Positions 16,480 to 24,792 of a stretch of 64,000 nt of DNA are shown piece after piece. The notes under the pieces are model-generated. The model was not told the DNA's origin. It did not search any database and was given only the letters and a program-made list of their open reading frames with translations. Position numbers and translations under genes: made by a program. Each line of letters starts with the position of its first letter. Positions within the stretch are counted from its first letter, which is position 1. The DNA is from Candidatus Woesearchaeota archaeon (GTDB lineage: Archaea > Nanobdellota > Nanobdellia > Woesearchaeales > JAHWIC01), in contig JAHWIC010000001.1 in NCBI GenBank assembly GCA_019322805.1, positions 1 through 64,000 on the forward strand. The letters run 5' to 3'.

Positions 16480-17342
16480 TCTAAGGTATTTTAGAAAAGT
16501 TTAAATAAAAGTTTTGAAATAATAAGTAAAAGGTAGGATTTTGTTAAGGTTTTTGAAAAATAGATTTTGTTTATAGAAAAAAGTTTATAAAAGAAAGCAA
16601 AAGAGTATCAATTCAAAATCATTTAAAGTGTATCAATAAAAAACAATGTCAAAAAATCATTAAAAAATAATCACTTGGTGTACAAACACAATTAGCCAAA
16701 CAAAGTTTGTCTAAACGTTTCGCATTAACCTTATTTATTTTTAATTTGTTATAATTAATAAAAAATCAAAAATAAAAACACAAAAAAGCGCAGAACTATT
16801 TGCGATTGCTGAAAGTTAAACCAAGTGATAAGATAGAATTGATAAAAAAATAAAGCTGCAACCAAATGATTAAATCAAAAGTGATTAAAAAAGTTATAAC
16901 CAAATGTCAAAGTTGAAGGTGATGATCAAAAAATTAATCATTAATTAAAATAAAAATAATGATTAAATTTAATAAATAATTTAAGAGATTGTATAAAGGT
17001 AAAAATTAAATAAATTCAAAAAATAATAAAAACCAAAATAAATTATAAGCAAAATAATAATTAAGCATAAGATTCAATAAAATTAATGAAATCATATAAA
17101 TATGAAAAAATTATAAATAGGATATTAAATTTAATAAATTACAAAAAAATTATAAGCCATATAATGCATATTACTGATTTATAAAAAACAATAGCTCATG
17201 CAATTAAGATAAATTTTATAAGATTCAAAATAATTCCAAAATAAACTAAAAAAGGCCCCAAAAAGCAAGGTGAATTTGGACAAAAAAGGCTGGGAATAAA
17301 GGCCAAATATAGCCTTTGTGAATAAAAAGTGAGAGCCCAAAA
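16480..17342. other. Long AT-dominated non-coding region
   Basis: About 860 bases with very few G or C and no credible gene. It contains a family II structured repeat at 16671-16828. The rest is runs of A with attaaatttaataaa-type words. With the iterons on its left and two DNA-binding genes beyond, it has the layout of an iteron-type origin with a DNA-unwinding region. That is a hypothesis only. Confidence 0.45.
16671..16828. repeat. Family II structured repeat, copy 1
   Basis: tcacttggt (16671-16679) pairs with accaagtga (16820-16828). Inside are caaac/gtttg (16697-16709) and cgca/tgcg (16789-16804) hairpins. The right end reads gattgctgaaagt then accaagtga, words shared with copies at 22365 and 25503. 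Confidence 0.65.
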
Positions 17343-17984
17343 ATGCCGATAATAGCATCAAAATCAAAGCTTGCGATCAAGTTAAGCCAGCTAAAGGGCT
17401 TTGAAAAGCAAAAGATAAATGCTGAACAATACCCTACTGACCCTGAGATAGCTGCTGAAGTGCTCTGGAATGCCTATTTACTAGGGGATCTAGAAGGAAA
17501 AGTGAGTGTTGACTTAGGCTGTGGAACAGGAATTCTTGGGATAGGAGCCCTGTATCTAGGAAATTCTAAGGTCTACTTTGTAGATTCTGATAAAGAGGCC
17601 CTGAATATAGCCAAAACCAATACCTTAAGAGTAAAAAGTGAGAGTTCAGATATAGGAGAAGCAATCTTTCTGAACCAGGATATAGCCAAATTTAACAAAA
17701 AGGTGGATCTAGTATTGCAGAACCCTCCTTTTGGGACAAAAGTGAGACATGCTGATAGGGAGTTCCTAAAAAAGGCTGTAAAATTGGCTGACATAATATA
17801 TACCTTCCACAAAAGTGAGACAAAGGGCTTTGTTGAGGCTTTTTCAAAGGATTCCGGCTTCGAAGTGAGTCATTGCTGGGATTTTCGATTCCCGCTCAAG
17901 CAGGCAATGCCATTTCATCGACGGAAAATCCACCGCATTAACGTCTCTTGTTTCAGATTAATCAAGGCAAAATTATTTAAATAA
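17343..17984 (+). CDS. METTL5-like RNA N6-adenine methyltransferase (COG2263 type)
   Basis: The 213-residue Rossmann methyltransferase has a SAM-binding VDLGCGTGILGIGAL motif near residues 57-71, an acidic VDSDKEALNIA strand end near residue 80, and LVLQNPPFGTKV near 120-131. NPPF is the catalytic motif of N6-adenine methylases, and the archaeal/eukaryotic METTL5 family carries NPPFGT. It probably modifies an adenine in small-subunit rRNA. It is followed closely by rpoL. Oddly, the 7-mer AAGTGAG occurs six times from just before the gene to 17869 at steadily shrinking intervals. Confidence 0.87.
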   Translation: MPIIASKSKLAIKLSQLKGFEKQKINAEQYPTDPEIAAEVLWNAYLLGDLEGKVSVDLGCGTGILGIGALYLGNSKVYFVDSDKEALNIAKTNTLRVKSESSDIGEAIFLNQDIAKFNKKVDLVLQNPPFGTKVRHADREFLKKAVKLADIIYTFHKSETKGFVEAFSKDSGFEVSHCWDFRFPLKQAMPFHRRKIHRINVSCFRLIKAKLFK

Positions 17985-18011
17985 GGTTGTAATTCCTAAG
18001 GATTGGTTAAA

Positions 18012-18287
18012 ATGGAAATAGATGTTCTCGACGAGAAAAAGGACAAAATCATATTCGAGCTTAAGGGTGCAAGCCACACAATTTGCAATGCTCTTAAGAA
18101 TGAATTATGGAATGACAGCCATGTTAAGACGGCAACTTATGCAGTCAAACATCCTCTTGTTAATGTTCCTAAGATGATTGTTGAAACTGATGGAACAAAT
18201 CCAAGAAAGGTTGTTGCTGATGCAGCAAAAAGATTAAAGAAAACTTGCGAAAAATTTGAAAGTGAATTCTCAAAAGAAGTAAAATAA
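18012..18287 (+). CDS. rpoL: DNA-directed RNA polymerase subunit L (Rpo11)
   Basis: The 91-residue protein, starting at ATG 18012 rather than the in-frame TTG at 18003, is the archaeal counterpart of Rpb11 and bacterial alpha-NTD. It pairs with subunit D in the polymerase assembly platform. The signature SHTICNALKNELW near residues 23-35 and the YAVKHPL segment near 47-53 are characteristic. The gene is 1 base upstream of the AMMECR1 gene, so they are co-transcribed. Confidence 0.93.
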   Translation: MEIDVLDEKKDKIIFELKGASHTICNALKNELWNDSHVKTATYAVKHPLVNVPKMIVETDGTNPRKVVADAAKRLKKTCEKFESEFSKEVK

Positions 18288-18288
18288 A

Positions 18289-18882
18289 ATGGTAACTGTT
18301 GCGCAAGCAAAAGAATTAATAAAACTTGCTAGGGATGCTATTTCTGCTCATTTCTCGAGGAGAACTGTAAAGGTTAACCCCGGGATCAGAAAAAAATATT
18401 CTGATCTGATTGGTGTTTTTATCACATTAAAGAAAGATAATGAACTTAGGGGCTGCATTGGTTTTCCTGATGCAGTGTATCCGCTTTATGATGGAATCAT
18501 ACGCGCGGCATTATCAGCTGCTTTTTCAGATCCAAGATTTCCTCCATTGGATGGGGAAGAATTCAAAAGCATAACAATTGAGATTTCATTATTAACAAGG
18601 CCAACTGTAATGGAAGTTAGAAATCCGGAAGAGTACATCCAAAAAATAAAGGTTGGCAAGGATGGCATTATGGTAAGAGGCACATTCCAATCAGGTTTGT
18701 TGCTGCCACAGGTGGCTGTTGAGCAAGGCTGGGATGCAAAGAAATTCCTTGAACAAACCTGTATCAAGGCTGGATTGCCAAAAGATACATGGCGTGACTT
18801 TGATGCCTGCAATGTGCTGAAGTTTGAAGGTTCTGTTTTTGCTGAAGAAAGCCCTGCTGGGAATGTTGTCCAGGTTCTATAA
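18289..18882 (+). CDS. AMMECR1-domain protein
   Basis: The 197-residue protein matches the AMMECR1 family, conserved in archaea and eukaryotes with no settled biochemical role. The signature LRGCIGFP near residues 46-53 is followed by AALSAAFSDPRFPPL and IEISLLTRPTVM. The C-terminal half has LLPQVAVEQGWDAKKFLEQTC, also typical. It follows rpoL with a one-base gap, in an apparent operon with housekeeping genes. Confidence 0.93.
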   Translation: MVTVAQAKELIKLARDAISAHFSRRTVKVNPGIRKKYSDLIGVFITLKKDNELRGCIGFPDAVYPLYDGIIRAALSAAFSDPRFPPLDGEEFKSITIEISLLTRPTVMEVRNPEEYIQKIKVGKDGIMVRGTFQSGLLLPQVAVEQGWDAKKFLEQTCIKAGLPKDTWRDFDACNVLKFEGSVFAEESPAGNVVQVL

Positions 18883-18933
18883 GGGCTGAAAGTCCAAAAT
18901 TCTTACGTTTTACGGCTTCTAAACACCAAAAAG

Positions 18934-18941
18934 TTTATATA
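18934..18941 (+). promoter_or_regulatory. TATA box of the gene at 18981
   Basis: tttatata is centred about 44 bases before ATG 18981; a TTGGTG ribosome-binding-like sequence follows. The downstream word tagtgcctacc is shared with the gene-free spacer at 12.6 kb. Confidence 0.5.
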
Positions 18942-18980
18942 GTTAATAGTGCCTACCATAGCTAAAAATTGGTGTTTTTT

Positions 18981-19538
18981 ATGGTATTTATACGAACAAA
19001 ACGCATAAAGAAGAAGAGCGGGAATATCTATACTTATGCTTATATAGTTGAAAACAAATGGAAGAAAAGAGCCAAAGGCAGGAAAAAATCAAGGCAAAGG
19101 GTAAAAGCCTACCTTGGCAGGGTTTATAAGCTTGATAAAAGCTCTGAACTTGACTTCTTAGAACTGCTTTCTATTAAGGATATTGACAACTATGTTAATA
19201 GTAAAAGCAAGAAAGAGGTAATCATTGATCTTGTTAAGTATGAATTGCTCAAACACGGCTTTGATGAAGTTGGCAGCTTAGTATCAAATGGAGAAATATT
19301 TTTTGATTTAGATAAAGCTGAATTTTCCATTTTGGAGGGCTATAAAAGAAAACAAGGCATTGTTCTTAGCCTTAATGAAGGATTCATGTGCAAGGAAACA
19401 TTAAGAATGCTTACTCATTTTTACGCAGAAGGCACTGAAGAAGAGATTGGCTATAAGCTTGCTAAGTCTTTTGTTGAGGCTGGCATAGATGTTCCTAAAG
19501 AAGTGTTTGTAGGTTTGTTTGCAAAGCTATTTAAATAA
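18981..19538 (+). CDS. Conserved archaeal protein with a basic transposase-like N-terminus
   Basis: From ATG 18981 the product is 185 residues. It begins FIRTKRIKKKSGNIYTYAYIVENKW, then a lysine/arginine-rich stretch ending QRVKAYLGRVY. That start resembles the N-terminal segment of IS1634/ISNCY-like transposases and a set of short archaeal proteins of unknown role. No DDE catalytic domain follows. The remaining 120 residues form a soluble alpha/beta region (IDLVKYELLKHGFDEVG, then ILEGYKRKQGIVLSLNEGFM). It overlaps a possible early start of uppS, so the two may be coupled. Nucleic-acid binding is inference. Confidence 0.6.
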   Translation: MVFIRTKRIKKKSGNIYTYAYIVENKWKKRAKGRKKSRQRVKAYLGRVYKLDKSSELDFLELLSIKDIDNYVNSKSKKEVIIDLVKYELLKHGFDEVGSLVSNGEIFFDLDKAEFSILEGYKRKQGIVLSLNEGFMCKETLRMLTHFYAEGTEEEIGYKLAKSFVEAGIDVPKEVFVGLFAKLFK

Positions 19539-19557
19539 AACTAATGTCCTGAAAAAG

Positions 19558-20229
19558 ATGAAACTACCAGAGCATGTGGCAATAATCCTTGACGGTAATA
19601 GAAGATATGCTAAAAAGAAAGGGTTAAGTGCAGGAAAAGGTCATGATGCTGGAGCTGATAAAGTAAGTAAGCTTGCAGACTGGGCTCTTGAGCTTGGAAT
19701 AAAAGAGTTAACACTTTACACATTCTCTACAGAAAACTTTAACCGAGCTAAGCGTGAAAAGGCATTTCTCTTTAACCTGTTCAGGAAAAAGTTCAATGAG
19801 CTAAAGGGAAGCAAAAAGGATGTTGAAGTGAGGGTTATTGGCAAATTTAACAAATTCCCTAAGGACGTGCAGAGAATACTGAATAATATAACAAAAAGAA
19901 AAAAGAAGAAGAAAAAGCTTGTAATGAACTTTGCAATGGGCTATGGTGGAAGGGCTGAGATTGTCGAGGCTGTAAAGGATATTGTGAAAAAGAGGGTACC
20001 TCGTAACAAAGTTAATGAAGATTTAATTAGAAAATGCCTGTACCTTAAGAATGATCCTGAGATAGTCATAAGATCTGGTGGTGAGGTTCGCACCAGCAAT
20101 TTCCTTATGTGGCAGAGCGCTTATTCTGAGTGGTTCTTTACAGAGAAGCTTTGGCCGGAGTTTACAAAGAAAGATCTTATCAAGATTATAAAGGAATTTA
20201 ATGCTAGAGAGAGAAGATTTGGTAAGTAG
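19558..20229 (+). CDS. uppS: Cis-prenyltransferase (UppS/dehydrodolichyl diphosphate synthase family)
   Basis: From ATG 19558 the enzyme has 223 residues. It elongates farnesyl- or geranylgeranyl-PP with isopentenyl-PP units to the polyprenyl carrier used for glycan assembly. The catalytic Asp is D12 in ILDGNRRYAKKKG, followed by GHDAGADKV, TLYTFSTENFNR and the C-terminal RSGGEVRTSNFLMWQSAYSE. The WPEF end is also conserved. The upstream TTG at 19519 overlaps the previous gene and is less likely. The carrier would serve the GT2 and GT-C-like proteins at 3.6-5.8 kb. Confidence 0.93.
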   Translation: MKLPEHVAIILDGNRRYAKKKGLSAGKGHDAGADKVSKLADWALELGIKELTLYTFSTENFNRAKREKAFLFNLFRKKFNELKGSKKDVEVRVIGKFNKFPKDVQRILNNITKRKKKKKKLVMNFAMGYGGRAEIVEAVKDIVKKRVPRNKVNEDLIRKCLYLKNDPEIVIRSGGEVRTSNFLMWQSAYSEWFFTEKLWPEFTKKDLIKIIKEFNARERRFGK

Positions 20230-20308
20230 AAAAATTCTATACTAAACTATAATTTCTATCACAATAAAATATATAAAGCAGCTTTCTGGTTAAATTTTAG
20301 GGTTTTCT

Positions 20309-21724
20309 ATGGATAAGTATGAAGAATTCAAAAAAGAGGCAAAAAAAGCAGCTGAGTTATTTAAAGAAGTGGACAAAAATGAGACCATAAGACTGATATG
20401 CCACTTAGATGCTGATGGTATTTCTGCTTGTGCTATCCTGATAAAAACACTTAATCTGAACAATAGAAAATACTCCATCTCAACTGTGCAGCAGATAAAG
20501 AATGATGTCCTTGTAAGCCTATCAAAAGAGCCATACAAGAACATTGTGTTTGCTGATATTGGGGCTGGCTCATTAGAAGCAATAAAGAAAAAGCTTCCAG
20601 ACAAAAGGATATTCATCTTGGACCACCATGAGTATGACTCTAAAGAGATACCAGATAATATAACCCTGCTTAACCCGCATATGTTCTGTATTGATGGAGG
20701 TAAAGAGATTTCTGGTTCGGGTGTTGTTTACCTATTCTGCAAAAACCTTAATGAGAAGATTGAGGACTTTGCGCATATTGCTGTTGTTGGAGCATTAGGC
20801 GATATCCAGGAAAAAAACGGCTTCTCAAGGCTTAATGATGAGATATTAAGGACTGCAATAAATAAAGGATATATAAAGGTACAGAAAGGCCTGAGGCTGT
20901 TTGGCTCACAGACAAGGCCGATACACAAGGTTTTGGAGTACAGCACAGACCCTTACATACCCGGTATTTCTGGCTCTGAGTCAGGAGCAATACAGTTCCT
21001 GCATCAGATAGGTATAGAGCCAAAAAAAGGCAATGACTGGAAAAAGATAGTTCACCTTGGTGAAGAAGAGATGAAAAAGCTTGTTACAGGGATTATAATG
21101 AAAAGGTTTGGAGAGGATAAGCCTGACGATGTTTTAGGAAATGTCTATCTGCTGCCAAAAGAAAAGGAAGAAAGCCCTTTGAAAGACGCTAGAGAATTTG
21201 CTACCCTGCTTAATGCATGCGGCAGGATGGGAAAGGCTTCTTTAGGTATTGGAGCTTGCCTTGGTGACCGCAAGACCCAGGAAAGAGCTATCAGAAGCCT
21301 AGCTGACTACAAGCATGAGATTGTCAATGGAATGAACTGGTATAAAGATAACAAGGAATCTGTGATAAAAGGCACTGGTTATGTTATTATTAATGCAAAG
21401 GATACGGTTATGCCAACGATCATAGGCACAATTGCTTCTATTATCTCCAAATCAAATGAATTCAAGGAAGGGACATTTGTTCTATCAATGGCCCAGTTAG
21501 TTGATGGAACAACAAAGACTTCTTTAAGGATTGCTGGCTATAGAAAGCAGGACGTTGATCTAAGCAAACTAATGCAGGAAATAACTAATAAAATTGAGGG
21601 AGCTGTTGCTGGCGGCCACAAACAGGCTGCAGGAGCCTTGATACCAACAGATAAAGAAGCAGGGTTTATAGAAGCTGCAAAAGAGATTCTTGGAAAAAAA
21701 GCGCTTGAAGAAAGAGTTGATTAA
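20309..21724 (+). CDS. DHH/DHHA1 nuclease of the archaeal RecJ/GAN type
   Basis: The 471-residue protein has the DHH-family motifs: ICHLDADGISACAI (residues 32-45), VFADIGAG near 82, FILDHHEYDS near 109 and GALGDIQEK near 155. The DHHA1 domain ends in GAVAGGHKQAAGALI near 445. This is the architecture of archaeal GAN, a 5'-3' single-strand exonuclease that associates with GINS in the replisome. It may trim Okazaki-fragment ends. A TATA box (aaaatatataaag) lies about 37 bases upstream. A second, shorter DHH protein is at 60573. Confidence 0.88.
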   Translation: MDKYEEFKKEAKKAAELFKEVDKNETIRLICHLDADGISACAILIKTLNLNNRKYSISTVQQIKNDVLVSLSKEPYKNIVFADIGAGSLEAIKKKLPDKRIFILDHHEYDSKEIPDNITLLNPHMFCIDGGKEISGSGVVYLFCKNLNEKIEDFAHIAVVGALGDIQEKNGFSRLNDEILRTAINKGYIKVQKGLRLFGSQTRPIHKVLEYSTDPYIPGISGSESGAIQFLHQIGIEPKKGNDWKKIVHLGEEEMKKLVTGIIMKRFGEDKPDDVLGNVYLLPKEKEESPLKDAREFATLLNACGRMGKASLGIGACLGDRKTQERAIRSLADYKHEIVNGMNWYKDNKESVIKGTGYVIINAKDTVMPTIIGTIASIISKSNEFKEGTFVLSMAQLVDGTTKTSLRIAGYRKQDVDLSKLMQEITNKIEGAVAGGHKQAAGALIPTDKEAGFIEAAKEILGKKALEERVD

Positions 21725-21987
21725 AGCAGGGTTCTAATCCCATCAATATGTTCTGCAACCTCAGAACCTTTCTTTGTTAAGGTTAAGAGCTTTAATCTGC
21801 CCTGCTTTTCAAAATTAATAAGTCCGGATTTCTCCATTTCTTGGAGAATCTTCACAACATGAGAATATGTGCAGTCAATTTTTTTTGCCAAAGATGAAGC
21901 ATACACCATGCTTTTTGCGTTTTTTAAGTTCACTAGCATCATTGCTGGTTTCTCGCGGAAAAAAACATTAAAAATTTTCTCGTCCAT
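21721..21987 (-). CDS. Small winged-helix transcriptional regulator, MarR-like
   Basis: From ATG 21987, preceded by a GGGAGGGTG ribosome binding site, the protein has 88 residues. It is essentially one winged helix: KPAMMLVNLKNA, then SSLAKKIDCTYSHVVKILQEMEKSGLI as helix-turn-helix, then EKQGRLKLLTLTKKG as the wing. This matches single-domain archaeal regulators. It converges with the GAN gene and overlaps its stop by four bases. Its target is unknown. The repeat cluster at 22.2 kb lies just upstream. Confidence 0.75.
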   Translation of the reverse strand: MDEKIFNVFFREKPAMMLVNLKNAKSMVYASSLAKKIDCTYSHVVKILQEMEKSGLINFEKQGRLKLLTLTKKGSEVAEHIDGIRTLL

Positions 21988-22192
21988 AAAACACCCTCCC
22001 AACGACTATTGTTATCGAATATATGAATTTTGATAGATATGTTGAAAACTAAGCTCATTTATATAGTTTTCGTTTTTAGTCAATAACCAATAAAATAAAT
22101 CAACAGAAAAAAATCAATAGTTTTAAATCAACAAAGACAATCATTAAAAAGCAATAGAAGGAATCATCAGAAAAAATCAATAAAAAAATAAA

Positions 22193-22330
22193 AATAAATC
22201 TGATTTTTGCTTTATTTCTCATCTGCAAGCAAAAATCATCATCAGCCATTCCTTTATATCCTGACCTAAAGGAAGATAAGCTGATGAAAATTCCGATCAC
22301 ATGGGGTAAAAAGGAATTTTCAGATTTATT
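22193..22330. repeat. Family I cloverleaf palindromic element, copy A
   Basis: Outer stem aataaatctga (22193-22203) pairs with tcagatttatt (22320-22330). Arm 1 is gatttttgctt/aagcaaaaatc (22202-22212 and 22227-22237). Arm 2 is tcatcagc/gctgatga (22239-22246 and 22280-22287), extended by ttccttta/taaaggaa inside. Arm 3 is gaaaattcc/ggaattttc (22286-22294 and 22313-22321). All stems are perfect, so either strand can fold into a closed three-arm structure. Copies B, C and D follow below. Confidence 0.92.
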
Positions 22331-22364
22331 ATTTGTTTTAAATTTTTAAGAGTAAATAATAAAA

Positions 22365-22413
22365 GTGCAATCAAATGCACAACTAATTGTGTATGCTGAA
22401 AGTAAACCTAGTG
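22365..22413. repeat. Family II structured repeat, right-half fragment
   Basis: gtgca/tgcac (22365-22369 and 22376-22380) and cacaa/ttgtg (22378-22391) hairpins are followed by tatgctgaaagtaaacc and tagtgat. This matches the right half of copies 1 and 2; the left half is missing. It ends about 20 bases before the start of xpd. Confidence 0.6.
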
Positions 22414-22434
22414 ATAAAATAAACCTTGATAAAA

Positions 22435-24309
22435 ATGTCTGACTTTGAACCAAACGAATTACTGTTTCCACATCCAGAAGTTAGAAAAATACAAACCGAG
22501 CTATTGAAAGATGTTGAGACTTCTTTAAAGAATAAAAAAGACTTAATTGTTCATGCCCCAACTGGTTTAGGAAAGACTGCTGCAACCATTGCTCCAGCTT
22601 TGGCTTGTGCTTTGAAGAAAGAGCTTACTGTTTTCTTCCTGACATCAAGGCATACTCAGCACAGAATTGCAATTGAAACCCTAAAGAAGGTAAAAGAGAA
22701 ACACAAAGCCAGGTTTAACTGCATTGATATTATTGGGAAGAAGTGGATGTGCATTATGCCTGGTGTGGAGGGATTGTATGGGTATGAATTTAATGAGTAC
22801 TGTAAAAAGCAGCGCGAGGATAATGAGTGTGAGTTTTACATTAATCTAAGAAATAAGGGCAAGCTTAGCCCAAAGGCTAAAAGTGTTGTTGAGAGGCTGA
22901 AAAAAAATGGTCCATACCATACTGAAGAGATTATAGAGCTCTGCAAAAAAGAAGGGCTGTGCCCTTATGAAGTAACCATGCAGTTAGCTAAAGATTCTGA
23001 GGTTGTCATAGCTGACTATTACTATGCCTTTAACCCAAGCATAAGAGATACATTTTTCAAGAAATCTGGGAAAGACCCTAAGGCTTCAATCCTTATTATT
23101 GATGAAGGCCATAATCTTCCTAAGAGATGCAGGGACCTTATGACTCATAAGCTGACTATGTTCATGCTTGACAGGGCTTCTAAAGAAGCTGCTAAGTTTG
23201 GTTATCTTGAAGTCATGCAGCAGATTAAGGTTATCAAAGAGGTGCTTGAGGCTCTTTCCAAGGATTTAAATGGCAAGAATCCTGAAAAGCTTATTAAGAA
23301 AGAGGAGTTTGTCAATACTATTAAGTTAAATGAGGATTATGATGAGATTATTGATGCATTTAATATTGTTGCAGATGAAATCAGGGAGAAGCAAAAACAA
23401 AGCTATGTTGGCGGTATTGTTGGATTTCTTGAGAAATGGCTTGAGCAAGATGAAGGGTTTGCGAGGATTCTTTCTATAGATAGAGGCTCAGTTAGATTAA
23501 TGTACAAGTGCCTTGATCCATCTATATCAACAAAGGAGATAATATCAGAGGCTTACTGCTCTGTGCTTATGTCAGGCACTTTGACACCAACATCAATGTA
23601 TAAGGATATCCTTGGTTTTGACAATGCTGATGAAAAAGTGCTTGCGAGCCCTTTTCCAAAAGAGAATCGTTTGAGCCTGATTATTCCTGAAACAACAACA
23701 AAATTCACAAAGAGGAGTGAAGAGCAGTTCAGGAAAATAGCCAATATCCTTAGCAAAGTAATAAACAACATTCCTGGTAATGTTGCTGTCTTCTTTCCAA
23801 GCTATGGTTTGAGGGATTCTATTTACAGGCATTTTTATGAATTATATGATGATAAAGACAGCATTGTTTTAGAAAAGCCAATGCTGAGCAAATCAGAAAA
23901 AGAATCCATGCTTAAGGAGTTTAAAGATTTGAAAGACAAAGGCGGTGTTTTGCTTGGTATTGCTACTGGCAGTTTTGGCGAAGGCATTGACCTGCCTGGG
24001 GACTACCTTAAAGGGGTTGTTGTTGTTGGTTTGCCCTTGGAAAAGCCAAATCTTGAAACTAAAGAATTGATAAATTATTACGACAAAAAATTTGGCAAAG
24101 GCTGGGATTATGGCTATATATTTCCTGCAATAACCAGGACATTACAGAACGCTGGTCGTTGTATACGGTCTAGCACTGATAAAGGAGTTATTGTATTCTT
24201 AGATGAAAGATACTCCTGGCCTGGTTACTTTAGGTGCTTTCCTCCTGATTATAATGTCAAAATAACTAAATTATATGAAGAAAAGATTAAAAACTTCTTC
24301 TTGAACTAA
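22435..24309 (+). CDS. xpd: XPD/Rad3-like Fe-S DNA helicase
   Basis: From ATG 22435 the superfamily 2 helicase has 624 residues. It unwinds DNA 5'-3' in repair. Walker A is HAPTGLGKTAA near residues 42-52. Four cysteines in the Fe-S region (KWMC, NEYC, DNEC, LCPYE; about residues 105-182) match the 4Fe-4S cluster ligands. The Walker B DEAH-type box is IIDEGHNLP near 222. Motifs V and VI read GSFGEGIDLPG and QNAGRCIRSSTDKG. The length suits archaeal XPD. A leaderless or short-leader start just after the family II fragment is likely. Confidence 0.92.
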   Translation: MSDFEPNELLFPHPEVRKIQTELLKDVETSLKNKKDLIVHAPTGLGKTAATIAPALACALKKELTVFFLTSRHTQHRIAIETLKKVKEKHKARFNCIDIIGKKWMCIMPGVEGLYGYEFNEYCKKQREDNECEFYINLRNKGKLSPKAKSVVERLKKNGPYHTEEIIELCKKEGLCPYEVTMQLAKDSEVVIADYYYAFNPSIRDTFFKKSGKDPKASILIIDEGHNLPKRCRDLMTHKLTMFMLDRASKEAAKFGYLEVMQQIKVIKEVLEALSKDLNGKNPEKLIKKEEFVNTIKLNEDYDEIIDAFNIVADEIREKQKQSYVGGIVGFLEKWLEQDEGFARILSIDRGSVRLMYKCLDPSISTKEIISEAYCSVLMSGTLTPTSMYKDILGFDNADEKVLASPFPKENRLSLIIPETTTKFTKRSEEQFRKIANILSKVINNIPGNVAVFFPSYGLRDSIYRHFYELYDDKDSIVLEKPMLSKSEKESMLKEFKDLKDKGGVLLGIATGSFGEGIDLPGDYLKGVVVVGLPLEKPNLETKELINYYDKKFGKGWDYGYIFPAITRTLQNAGRCIRSSTDKGVIVFLDERYSWPGYFRCFPPDYNVKITKLYEEKIKNFFLN

Positions 24310-24346
24310 TATACAAAATACTATACTAGTTTACTTAATCGAAACA

Positions 24347-24354
24347 TTTATATA
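24347..24354 (+). promoter_or_regulatory. TATA box of the gene at 24377
   Basis: tttatata is centred 26 bases before ATG 24377, indicating a leaderless transcript. Confidence 0.55.
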
Positions 24355-24376
24355 CCAGTTGTGTTTATAGTATTAA

Positions 24377-24787
24377 ATGGTAATATTATTTGACAGGTTT
24401 AACCTTTCAGAGGATATTTACGAAATAATATTTGCAACAAAGCAGCAAAAAATCGTTGGAAAGCTGCTTATTGAGCATATAAAGGACTCAGGCAATGAAG
24501 TAACAAAAACCGAAATGTCGATGTTCGCAACAAAGCTGCACGAAGGCAACTTGATTGCAGAAATTGATGAGCCTGAGTACAAAGGCAAGAAGGTAAAGCT
24601 CAGCTATAACAAAAGGCAGTTTTACGATCGCATACTAACTCCAATGAAAAGCATGGGTTTGGTTGATTACGACCTTTACAAAAAAACCTACAAGCTGAGT
24701 GATAAATTCAATAAGGAGATGATACGGATCGGGTTAATGTGGCTCAAAGAGCTACGCAAGAATCCGCATGAAATAAAAAAGAAGTGA
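24377..24787 (+). CDS. Probable winged-helix protein of unknown role
   Basis: The 136-residue basic protein is mostly helical. EIIFATKQQKIVGKLLIEHIKD, then NEVTKTEMSMFATKLHEGNLI, then RQFYDRILTPMKSMGLVDYD and KKTYKLSDKF read like a winged helix with a long N-terminal helix. No family name is certain. It may be a transcription regulator. A strong two-hairpin structure with a T-tract follows its stop codon. Confidence 0.55.
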   Translation: MVILFDRFNLSEDIYEIIFATKQQKIVGKLLIEHIKDSGNEVTKTEMSMFATKLHEGNLIAEIDEPEYKGKKVKLSYNKRQFYDRILTPMKSMGLVDYDLYKKTYKLSDKFNKEMIRIGLMWLKELRKNPHEIKKK

Positions 24788-24792
24788 TGTTC

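Noticed and set aside
18981..19538. Calling the 18981 gene a transposase
   Set aside because: Only the basic N-terminal segment resembles IS1634-type proteins; no DDE residues or terminal repeats are present, and it sits in a housekeeping gene string.
22193..22330. Family I elements as ordinary transcription terminators
   Set aside because: They are 125-216 bp with three conserved arms and a closing stem, occur in either orientation and lack T-tracts at a fixed position.
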